Source: Fallopia convolvulus
Lineage: Eukaryota > Streptophyta > Magnoliopsida > Caryophyllales > Polygonaceae
Length of the DNA: 64,000 nt
Assembly: GCA_964016875.1 (NCBI GenBank)
Contig: OZ024720.1
Location: 20,525,742 to 20,589,741 of the forward strand
Direction: 5' to 3'
This document shows positions 55,291 through 64,000 of the stretch, piece after piece. Every line of letters begins with the position of its first letter. Within the stretch, counting starts at the first letter, position 1. The position numbers were made by a program, and so were the translations under genes. The notes under the pieces are model-generated. The model was not told the origin of the DNA, ran no database searches, and worked only from the letters and a program-made list of their open reading frames with translations.

Positions 55291-57674
55291 AATTTATGAA
55301 AAAAAAATTAAGAAGTGAAAACAGCAAGGACAAGTAAGCTATAGGAATTTAATAGTAAATGAAGCTGTAAGAAATTTAACAGTAATTTAAGCCAAGTATA
55401 AAGTATCACTTGGATGTGAGGAGCAAACTTTTCCAAAGCTTTAGAGTATGGTAGAAGTGCATAATACTCAATTTAGTGATCAAGTTACAATGAAAGAAAA
55501 GTAAAAGCAACACATCAGATTTGCATGTAAAATAGGCTGGAGCGCTTGAAGAATAACAAACACTGAGATGTGCTTGACAATAAATATATAACTTAATAAA
55601 AGGAAATAATCCCTCTTCACATAAATATATTGTAAGAAACAAGCTACCCATACCTCACTATCTACCATTCTTGTGATCATTCACACTTAAAAACCCCTTA
55701 TTTAATTTGGCACCTATAAAGGATAAGAGGAAGTAACAATTTCAGTTTGCAATGAAGTTGAAGAGTCTTGGAGCATGTTTATTATATATAGAAAGTAGTC
55801 CAGTAGATAAGCAATCTTTTTAAATAAAAGAAGCACGTATACTAACTAAACAGTTTTTACAAATGCTTTAAGTTCACATTAGGAAAAGTTACACCGTTTG
55901 ACATGATAATTATTATCATTATAGTAAATGATGCAAAAGTATAGCCACACAACACAAATTGCAACTATGGAAAAGAACAAAGGAGAAGGGAGAACTCTAT
56001 AAGAAAAAAATGGATAGAGAAATTTAAATGGACAATAAACTGATCAAATATCAAGTGTGGTTGTAAGGATCTTAAGTCTAAACAACTATATCTAACTGTC
56101 AATTGAATGACATTAAGCATACTAATAATAATAAAAGAAGTTCGTGAAACTGGGCATAAAACCCCTTAATTAGTTGTTCAAGTCACTGAATCAAAGTAAA
56201 GTTCTTAACAATACTAACCTCAAAAAAGCTAGGGTATTTCCAGTTGGTATAGGAGATACATCTTCTTTCAACAACACATAATCAATAAGCTAAAGCTAAT
56301 GGACAAGGAAAAGCGGGTCAAAGAGACAACATATGCAAATCAATGTGAAATTCTTACCAATATGGCCAATTTTCATGCTTGAACGAGCAAGGGTTGAGTG
56401 TAGATTGAGCACCTAGACCAAGAGATTTGGTTTTGTTTCCACAAGTATGGAGCGTAGAGCAGTGATACTCAACTTATGTAGTATACATACATACGATCAG
56501 ACCTATTTCTACATGGTTCAAATTTAACAATGCATGATTCTTATCCCTTTTATAAATTTAAAATCAAAATTCTTAATAGCAAGACCATAATAAGGTATTT
56601 AAAAAAGCTTATACTTTGCAACGTTGTGAAACATTTGGGGCTACAAGCATAGCAGCATAAGGGGAATGTTCATCTCTGTCAGATTTCACTTTCACCCACC
56701 AATTATGCAAGCCATTGTTTCTCTCCCAACACGTGGATAAATGTGTACGGAAATCTACAACATGGTTGTGTAAACGTCTCATGTGTACGTACATATCAGT
56801 CACATGGATAAATGTGTATCAAAATCTACAACATAGTTGTGTCAAACATCTCATGTGTACATACCAAAATCCAATACAAAAGGTAAAAAAATATCAAGAG
56901 TATACAGTGTATGATTAAGCATAATGATAAAAGAAGTCAGGGGAAGAAAAACCCTTTTAGTTGTTCAATTCACATAAACAAGGGAAGAAAAAACGGATGA
57001 AAATAACTAAATATGCATCAAAGATTAGAATTTCACATTTCTTTCATTACAAACCTAATTCTATTGAGCCCTAGCAATAGAAATTATGAGAATAGACCAT
57101 GGGAAATTTAATTTTATATAAACTATAATATGCAGAATGATACCTAATTGGGATGAAACCTAACACCTATGTACTCTGAAAGAAACATACCTTCAATTCA
57201 TATTCATAGGCAACAATTTAGAGAAAAGATGAGAAGTAGCGAAGAAGAGACAACGTGCAATAGGGGGAATCGACAATAGAAGTTGAAGACATTGATGGGG
57301 GCGACAATAGGAACCGGCGACATAGAAAAGAATCTACCAGTAGTTGGTACTCATCACACAACAAATTCTGTTCTCTTCAAAACAAGATAACAACTGCATA
57401 ACGAAATTCAATACAAATCACTAGATATTTTACCTATACAAAACTCAATTAGTCAATTGCCTGCTCAAATTCAAGCTCTACAAGAACACAACTCGAGCAA
57501 TAACAAAAGAGTTGAAAAATGAGGCAACTTAAGAAAATGAAATGAAATTAGATCAGGAAAAAAGTGGATTGAAGACAAGATACCAATACTGATCTATTGT
57601 AGAGGAAGAAGAATAGCCGCCAAACGATGACATTGAGCTTCTCAATCTGGCCACAATTCTCCTCCTAACAAAAC
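55291..57674. other. Non-coding interior of CACTA element
   Basis: AT-rich, with no transposase motif and no ORF above 70 codons that resembles a protein. A partly tandem CATGTGTACGTACATA / CATCTCATGTGTACATAC motif occurs at 56740-56870. Part of the leader or promoter of the captured gene may be included near 57200-57600. Confidence 0.5.
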
Positions 57675-58060
57675 CTATCGAAATATCATAAGTAGCCCTA
57701 GTTTTGGGACCCGAGGGCATCTCGTACGCGTTATAGATCTGGATAAAACCGCCTTTGTCAACGAGCTATCGGCATCGTCGGGGTGGTAGATCTTGGCTAG
57801 CCTCCGGTACACCTTCTTGATATCCATCGGCGAAGCATTCTCAGCACATCGTAGAGGCACACCGACGTCGGATTCCAGGATGCCACCAGACGATAGGAGA
57901 AGTCCTTGACGGCGGCGGCTTTGCACTGGATGGTGTATGCGCGGCGGGGATAGTGGATGGAGGTGGGATCTGACGAGGAGTTGAGGGCGAAGGAGAGATT
58001 GAGTGTGGGAATTTCTAGGGTTTGGAACATTGGAATCGATATAGAAAAGGGGTATTTCAT
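57675..58060 (-). pseudogene. Captured fragment of a plastid DnaJ (J-domain) chaperone gene
   Basis: On the minus strand a Ser-rich, basic N-terminus (IPTLNLSFALNSSSDPTSIH) resembles a plastid transit peptide. It is followed by CLYDVL, then after a frameshift AENASPMDIKKVYRRLAKIY and HPDDAD: J-domain helix II with the essential HPD motif (57778-57786). A second shift gives GGFIQIYNAYEMPSGPKTRA and TYD, J-domain helices III-IV. The order matches small chloroplast DnaJ 11-type proteins, which stimulate Hsp70. The C-terminus is missing and two shifts break the frame. It lies just inside the right subterminal repeats of the CACTA element, so it was probably captured by it. Confidence 0.8.
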
Positions 58061-58074
58061 AGACTAAGGGCTTA

Positions 58075-58331
58075 AAATGAGTGTAGCCCATGTAAGTATA
58101 ATAGACAACTATTGTTTCATTTAACCGTTGTCTGCATAGCCATAAATTTAGTTTTCTATACATTTGACAGCGGTTTTGAGCACAACCGTTGTCCGTATAA
58201 AATTATAAACTTATATAGACAACGGCTTACTTAAATAAACGTGGTCTACCTCAAATTAACTAATATAAACAACATAGTTCTTTAAACCGTTTTCTAATGT
58301 GGTGTATTATATTCCATATATTGTACTAGTG
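58075..58331. repeat. Right subterminal repeats of CACTA element
   Basis: Repeated TAGACAAC, AACCGTTGTC and ACAACGGCTT motifs in both orientations up to the terminus TTGTACTAGTG. Confidence 0.75.
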
Positions 58332-58334
58332 ACA

Positions 58335-59539
58335 TGTGATAATAAATATTGATAATTATAAAGTTATTATCTATGTGAATAATAGTCGGTCCAAAGAAAG
58401 GCTATTATTTGACAAGATATATTATTAATGTTTGATTATTGCGTTAGGAGTATCACTTACAATTGACATTTTAGTGCAAACACTAAATGTCATGTTGTGC
58501 TCGATATCTTACTTAAGATTGTTTAATTATAAAGGACTTTATCCATGTGAATGATAGTCGGTTGAAAGAAAGGCTATCATTTGATAAAATTTTAAGTAGT
58601 CCTTAAAGGTTTACTAGAGAATTATAGTTGAAGTTTCCATAATGTTCTTTTTTTTGGAAACCTGAGGATATTTGAATGTGCATTGTGGACTTTACTTTCT
58701 CACACGTTTTCCATTTGTAAATATGGGCCTAGAGGCCTCTTTGGATTTTGACTAATAGGATGAAGGTGTTGTGTTTTGAAAACTTTGGTCAATTTTCTTT
58801 TATACTTTTCAATTTTTGGAGGCATTGGAGCCACATTTGGTATTTGAATTGTTATAAAGGAAATTTAAGATTAGTTTTTTACAGAATTTTTGACTAACAA
58901 ATTTTGCTCATTATAACCACACACATTACTCTTTTGATATACGCTTTGTGTAGGAGATTGTAAGTTTTATGTTTTCCAATGATTATATGTATTGGATTGT
59001 ACATGTTTAACATTTTAAGTGAATGGATTGAAGCATGATGTCGCCAAAGTGACCTCTCTTGTGTAGATTGTTCATAAGAAATGTTGAATGTTGTATGTAT
59101 GCATATCAATGCGAATACTATTCGACCCAAAGGTAGTTTAGTGCTTGGTCGGACTATAGACATACCTGTAAGGGTAAACATGTGACAATTATAAAGTTAT
59201 ACATATGAATAGTAGATTGATCCAAAGATTGATTTATTATTTGTTATGAATTATTGTCAATGTTTGATCATTACACCAAGAGTACCACTAGCAGTTGATA
59301 CTATTGTCTAAAGACTTCGTATTAATGTTGCACTTGGAATCTTGAGATGGGTTTTACAATTCTTGAATTTATATCGTTGGTATTTTGATTCACAATGCAA
59401 ATTATTAGTTATATTGCTCTCGTTTTAGTAAATCTCATGACAATATCTATTGCTTTAAGTTATAGTTCAATCGTTGGTATTTTGGGATCTTGTTGAGTTG
59501 TCATAAGGTGTGAAATCCATTTGTTGCATATTGGTATTT
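58335..59539 (+). other. Leader/Gag region of degenerate copia element, part 2
   Basis: No ORF remains on the plus strand. Imperfect repeats of TATGTGAAT(A/G)ATAGTCGGT with AAGAAAGGCTAT continue from the other side of the CACTA insertion. Gag was not recognisable. Confidence 0.5.
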
Positions 59540-60850
59540 AATGCCAAAAGGGGTTAATCGGCAACATCAAAAGATATAAGACTCTTCTGATCGCAAAAGG
59601 ATTCTCTCAAAAGAAAGCTAGTGACTTTAATGAGATCTTTAAGAGGAATGATGACACTTGTAGTCTATTTTGATCTAGAGCTACAAAAGATGGATGTAAG
59701 GATAACATTCTCAGTAGAATTATTGAGAAAATAGTTTATATGATTGAACCAGAAAGTTCAAATCCAAAGATTTGAATTCTATAGTCTATAAGTTAAAGAA
59801 ATCCGTCTATGGTCTCAAAGAAGTTTAAAGATATAAAATCATAAATTTCATGAAGTGATTGTCTCATTTGGTTTTGAGGTAAATAAGGTTAAGGATTGTG
59901 TATATCACAATTCATTGGAAGCAAGTTTATCTTTAATGTTTTATGTCATTAACATACTACTATCTAGTCACGATATAGGCCTATTACAAGAAACCAAGAT
60001 ATATCTCATTAAAAATTTAAGATAAGAGATCTTGGGATTTAGGCATAAAGCGATTGTAATCATATTTTTCAGATACCATTGAGTATCATAAAAGAGCTAT
60101 ATCGTTAAAGTATTAAGTACATTTGACATGAAAGGAAGTCCATAATAAGGTACATATATCAGTAAAGGTGACAAATTCAATTTTGATGCCCTAAAAGAAT
60201 TTTGAGATTCAAAAGATTGTTGACTCTCTCCACATTGATTAGTGAAAATTTGAATTTCTTATAGTAGATACACATTTGGATATGGTGTATTGAACTATAA
60301 TATTTAGCAGGTACTACATGGACCTCATTGGAAAGAAACCATAAAGGGGGTCATGCATTTTTTTTTTATAAAGAATGAAGGAATATATTATTCTCATATA
60401 AAGGAAATAAAAAAAGCTTGGAGATCATTGGGTATTTTAGCATTGATTTCATTAAGATTATGGTTTTATTTTGGCTAGAATTTTGGAAGAGAGTGAATCA
60501 AACACTTATAACTGCTTCTACTATAGTTGCGTAGTTTTGTCACCAGGGTGCATTCAATTGCATTGAGAGCCATTACAAATTTTGTGTGACAAATTACAAT
60601 ATTGTTCTCCAACAACAACAAAAGTTGTTTAATGGAGAAATATATCAACATTGTTGATGAAGGAAGAAGTTCAGGATAGTCAAGTATTTCATAGAATATA
60701 TGAGGAAAAACTCCAAGATATTGGATCCGTTCACCAAGGGTTGCCTCCTAAAGTCCTTCATGAGCGTTCTTCTCTTTAAGTGGTGGCATTATTATGGTAC
60801 TTTGGTTTAGTGGGAGTACGTGTGGATATTCTATATTTGATTTATGCATA
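59540..60850 (+). pseudogene. Ty1/copia RT-RNase H remnant (heavily decayed)
   Basis: Short readable pieces in order: LLIAKGFSQKKASDFNE (RT), LELQKMDVRITFSVELL (motif A region), KSVYGLKE, THLDMVY (RT/RNase H connection), and near 60725 DPFTKGLPPKVFHE-like residues that end many copia pol genes. Frames change every 50-150 bases and no catalytic YVDD was found. It lies in the order and orientation expected for the surrounding LTRs. Confidence 0.68.
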
Positions 60851-61199
60851 ATAAAGTTGTTATGATTTTAGTCATAATAAAGATTCCCGAACTTATTTAA
60901 GAATTGTTTGGATTGATCTCCAAATGAAGTAGGACAAAGTGGAATTAGGCATTTTTTGAGATCACATTGCATGTAATTTCCATGCCACTCATCTGTACTC
61001 GATCTATGTCATTGAATATACTAGTTTGGTGAACACGAGAGGTTTATTTACGATAACATGTGACACATGCCGCCATGATCTCATATTGGTATAAGAGATG
61101 GACCAGATTGAAATAAAGGTGAAGTGTATAGAATTAGCCAAGATGTGTACACATAAAGAATTTGGTTAATGTAATTCTTCTTTTGGTTCATATGTAGCC

Positions 61200-61211
61200 C
61201 AAGTGGGAGAT
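61200..61211 (+). other. Polypurine tract of degenerate copia element
   Basis: CAAGTGGGAGAT just before TGTTAGATATTTTAATC of the 3' LTR. Confidence 0.72.
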
Positions 61212-61434
61212 TGTTAGATATTTTAATCTCTATTATGTGGTATTACATATTTAATAGAGCAATTATATTATATGTCTAATTATTATTGGGTTTATTTTAA
61301 GTGATTCAATTATGTGAAAAACCCCTAAACTTCTAATAAATGGTATGGGCCCAATGGGTGGATACTGAATTTGACCCAATAGGCTTAACGGGATTCTCTT
61401 GGGTTAAATAAATAGAGATTTTAGGTTATGGTCC
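61212..61434 (+). repeat. 3' LTR of degenerate copia element (truncated)
   Basis: Matches 53389-53605 and stops at GGTTATGGTCC, where a gypsy LTR sequence in the opposite orientation begins. Confidence 0.8.
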
Positions 61435-61435
61435 C

Positions 61436-61841
61436 AGTTGAAAGGGTTTCCCGACAACAAATAAATTTGTAGTCAAGACCCTGTTGTGTATAGGGTGGTC
61501 AGGATCGTCAACGGGAAGCGAGTTATGTTTGATTACTGTTCTAAAATGCGGGAAAGTACGAAAATAAAATAAGGCAGAGAAGAAAGAAAAGAAGAGGCTA
61601 CGATCACGTCGGTACCGACCTTGTCAGGGTCGGTATCGATGTTGATTTTCGACTCAAACAAGGCAAAATAACGCAAACACACACTTGTTTGGTGCCGACC
61701 TGGTTACTTCAGTACCGATGCAAAACAGAGTATATGAAAGTGTTTTCAAATAAGGAAAAGATCTAGGATAAGGGTTTACCACGACTTAATCATGCATTCA
61801 AGATAGTGTGAAGGAGAAATATCATGCCTTGAAGATAAAGC
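61436..61841 (-). repeat. Gypsy LTR fragment (3' ~400 bp), minus orientation
   Basis: The reverse complement reads AAGGCATGATATTT, GTGGTAAACCCTTATCCTAG, CTTGACTACAAATTTATTTG and ends near GTCGGGAAACC. The same order of landmarks is found in the plus LTR at 63000-63366, so it is a diverged relative. Its outer end meets the truncated copia LTR. Confidence 0.68.
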
Positions 61842-61842
61842 T

Positions 61843-62462
61843 TGATGTTCGTGTTTTTGATATAGTTTTTAGTAAGTTTTCATAGTTTATTAGGACTAGT
61901 TTTGATAAGTTTAGGGTTAGTTTTGTGTGTTTTTGGATGAGTTTGCATATTTTGTGGAAAGTATGGAAGCTACTCCGTTTTGTGTATTTTTGTAGGTTTT
62001 AGCAAGGGATCAGTGCTTTTTGGAGCTAAATTTGGAGTGCTATGGTGAAGGACGGGGGAATACAAGAGAAAAGGAAGTTGAAGTCTTAAGTTTGCAGAAG
62101 AAGTGTTGAAGAAGTCAAGCCCAGGCTCGTTAACGAGGCTGTGAGGGCTCGTTAACGAGGTTACGATATAGGTTTTTCGAGGAATCTTAGTAATGTCCTA
62201 TTGATCCTGTGCGAGAATTTATTCCGTGTCGGTAGAGTATTTTTAATGAGTTTTAGGGTTATTATATTATTTATTTTAGGTTATGATATCCTTCTAGATT
62301 TTATTTCTATCTTTTTAGAGTAGATTTCTATCTTTTAGGAAAGTTTTTATCTTCTATCCTTTTTATTTTATAGCCTTATTAGTATAAATACCCTTCTATC
62401 TAGCCTAGAGAAAGGGGGGAGCAAGCAAGTAGAGTAGAGTTGGAGTAGAGAAGAAGGAAGAG

Positions 62463-62498
<36 letters not shown>

Positions 62499-63366
62499 TC
62501 GGAGGTCAGGATTGGAACTCGGTGGACGAGAGTTACCGGGGTCGTTGATCACGGTTTTGATTCGGTGTTTTGTATTTTTTCAGTTTCTTCTGGATTTTGT
62601 AAGACAATATTTTCTTATTAATTTGAAGTAGTTGTTTTGTTCTCAATGTTTTCTCTTGTTGAATTTATTTGCTTCTTAGTTATGAATAGTGAATAGTTTT
62701 TCTTATCTAGGGTCGGGGTTGAAACCTGGCATAGTTGTGCATGGTTTGATGTGTAAGATGACGTGTTGAAAGCCTTTTATCTATTTTTGAGATTGCTTGT
62801 TGTGTTTATACCTAGATGAAAGTGAAGGTAATTTGAGTTCTTAACTTGATTGAGAGATAAAGTTATAAACTTGAAGGTTTATATTGTTTGAATGCGAAAG
62901 TTTCATGCTTTAGATCCAAAACAAGCAATTGAGTGAATTAGTTTATGAAAGTAGATTAATTTACTTGCTAGTCAATGAAAGTTGATGAATTTATCTATTT
63001 AAAGGCATGATATTTATCTTCTTACGAGTTTATATGCATGACTATGTTGTGGTAACCCTTGTCCTAGATCTTGTTTTTATATGAATTCTCCTAGGTCATA
63101 TTCGTTAATGAGTTCGTAGCCTCGGTACCGAACCTGTTTAGTTCGTTAGTGTTGGTTAATTGTTTGCGGTGGTTCGTTAACGACCCTGACAACGTCGTTA
63201 ACGAGGCTGATCGTGAGTGTTTTTGATTGTTTTTGTTTGATTTTCATTAATAGTAGTCGATGGATAAACAAACCTTGCTTCTCGTGGAACGATCCTGACT
63301 CCCCTATACTCCGCGGAGTCTTGACTTATAAATTTATTTGTTGTTCAGAGTAAAGTCCCGTCAACA
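61843..63366 (+). repeat. 5' LTR of an Athila/Tat-type Ty3/gypsy element
   Basis: The right end CCCGTCAACA is firm because the primer site follows. The left end is placed at TGATGTTCGTGTTTT, where similarity to the opposed fragment stops, and is less certain. A TATA-type box AGTATAAATACCC lies near 62389, a (GA)n run at 62466-62493, and two copies of the perfect palindrome CTCGTTAACGAG at 62126-62137 and 62148-62159. Confidence 0.72.
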
Positions 63367-63369
63367 AAT

Positions 63370-63387
63370 TGGTGTCGTTGTCGGGGG
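63370..63387 (+). other. Primer-binding site of gypsy element (degenerate Asp-tRNA type)
   Basis: TGGTGTCGTTGTCGGGGG resembles TGGCGCCGTTGCCGGGGA-type sites with C-to-T changes. It lies three bases after the LTR. Confidence 0.68.
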
Positions 63388-63483
63388 GGAAGCAATGAGT
63401 TTGTTTGTTTATCTGTGGGTCAGGGAATAGCCCGAACCCGTTGTTGTTTTTAATTTCTGTTTTCTTTGTTTGTTTTCTCAGCG

Positions 63484-64000
63484 TATGCCAGTAGGACGTC
63501 GAAGGCTTGAATTTGACAACGCTGGTTATTATTCAGAACCTAAACGTTCCCTGCACCGTAGACACCGAGAGAACCGAGCCATGGCCACACCTGAAGAGCT
63601 GGCTCGTCAGTTGGAAGTCCTCCAGAATCAGATGGAGGCGTTGAAAACCGAGAAGGAAGACACTGATGCCGAGGCTGAGCATCAACGAACTAACAATGCT
63701 CGTCTACAAGAAGAGCTGAATGCCTATCCGTGGAATGCCAAACAATACATGCATCCGGAACTGAGGGTGCCAGAATCACCAATTGTGCTTCAGGAGATAG
63801 AGAAACCATTTGAGATTAAGTCTCAATTGGGCTTAGTTTGAAGGGAAACCTACTAAGTGCCCTATGGAACATATTAGAAATTTCTTGACTTATGTGACAC
63901 CATAGCTGCTGAAGGTGTCTCAATTGAATATGTTCTGTTAAAAGCTTTCAGGTGGTCTCTTGCTGGAATGGCCTTGAGCTGGTTGGAGAGCTTACCTCCT
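63484..64000 (+). pseudogene. Athila/Tat-type Gag, N-terminal part (cut by window edge, frameshifted)
   Basis: The open frame begins MPVGRRRLEFDNAGYY and has a predicted coiled coil (LARQLEVLQNQMEALKTEKE). It ends with TGA at 63841 after KSQLGLV. In another frame the sequence continues with AAEGVSIEYVLLKAFRWSLA and GMALSWLESLPP, the Gag-core segment equivalent to FPFSLKDQAKDWFYYLAPGS of the first gypsy element. A frameshift or indel near 63840-63900 therefore separates N-terminus and core. The rest lies beyond the window. Confidence 0.7.

Larger units (their letters stand above)
54693..58331. mobile_element. CACTA-type DNA transposon with captured gene fragment (3.64 kb)
   Basis: The ends are CACTAGTACAAAAAGG (left) and the complement of CACTAGTACAATATATGG (right), flanked by ACA on both sides (54690-54692, 58332-58334), the 3-bp duplication expected of CACTA/En-Spm elements. 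Many subterminal copies of (A)GACAACGGTT in both orientations lie within about 200 bp of each end, as expected for transposase-binding repeats. No transposase domain was found, so it is non-autonomous. It carries a DnaJ-like gene fragment. Confidence 0.87.
53389..61434 (+). mobile_element. Degenerate Ty1/copia element interrupted by a CACTA transposon
   Basis: The 5' LTR (53389-53827) is followed by TGGTATCAGAGCC. The 3' LTR starts at 61212 after AAGTGGGAGAT and is cut at about 61434. The interior has lost all long ORFs, but RT/RNase H motifs remain near 59560-60760. A 3.64-kb CACTA element (54693-58331) splits the leader region. Confidence 0.83.

Noticed and set aside
59540..60850. Region as an intact host gene with introns
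   Set aside because: The readable peptides are copia RT and RNase H pieces in the right order between matching LTRs; there is no consistent exon structure.

Overview
The window is plant nuclear DNA, most likely from a eudicot, and it is almost entirely nested transposable elements. The evidence is the set of families present: SIRE/Maximus-type and other Ty1/copia elements with initiator-Met tRNA primer sites, Athila/Tat-type Ty3/gypsy elements, RTE-clade LINEs, a CACTA element, Stowaway-like MITEs, and a captured fragment of a plastid DnaJ-type chaperone gene. I see no intact host gene, no tRNA or rRNA gene and no CRISPR array. Essentially every long ORF is a decayed transposon gene with premature stops and frameshifts.

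Layout. 0.1-0.5 kb: MITE-like element. 0.5-12.2 kb: an RTE LINE rebuilt into a foldback. Its endonuclease (EN) region occurs as a + copy (1404-2197) and a - copy (9995-10788). Each copy is split at the same base, with the same 5-bp target duplication, by an LTR of one Ty3/gypsy insertion. On the left the LTR still carries an internal region (gag and protease only, minus strand). On the right it is a solo LTR. A 276-bp apparently perfect palindrome of the EN region lies between them (7980-8544). The reverse transcriptase (RT) half and the (TTG)n tail follow at 10788-12239. 12.8-18.0 kb: a complete but dead Ty1/copia element (+). 19.2-30.0 kb: a full-length SIRE-type element (-), 1.05-kb LTRs, flanked by CTAGG. 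30.0-32.6 kb: diverged 0.3-kb repeats split by a 1.54-kb terminal-inverted-repeat (TIR) transposon that holds a Helitron-like 3' end. 32.65-45.5 kb: a TIR element whose (GA)n tract was hit by a second SIRE-type element (+). That locus was later tandemly duplicated and one copy collapsed to a solo LTR; two inverted Stowaway-like MITEs lie downstream. 45.5-49.6 kb: mostly unassigned AT-rich DNA. 49.6-51.4 kb: copia remnant (-). 51.4-52.9 kb: old truncated RTE (+). 53.4-61.4 kb: degenerate copia (+) split by a 3.64-kb CACTA element carrying a broken J-domain gene. 61.4-64.0 kb: two opposed related Ty3/gypsy LTR sequences, the second leading into a gag gene cut by the window edge.

The elements are related by nesting, not by a shared pathway. 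The most unusual structures are the RTE/gypsy foldback, which could produce long double-stranded RNA, the duplicated SIRE locus, and the CACTA gene capture. I found no convincing new biochemical system. The best candidates for novelty are structural. Boundaries come from reading by eye; percentages and ages were not computed.
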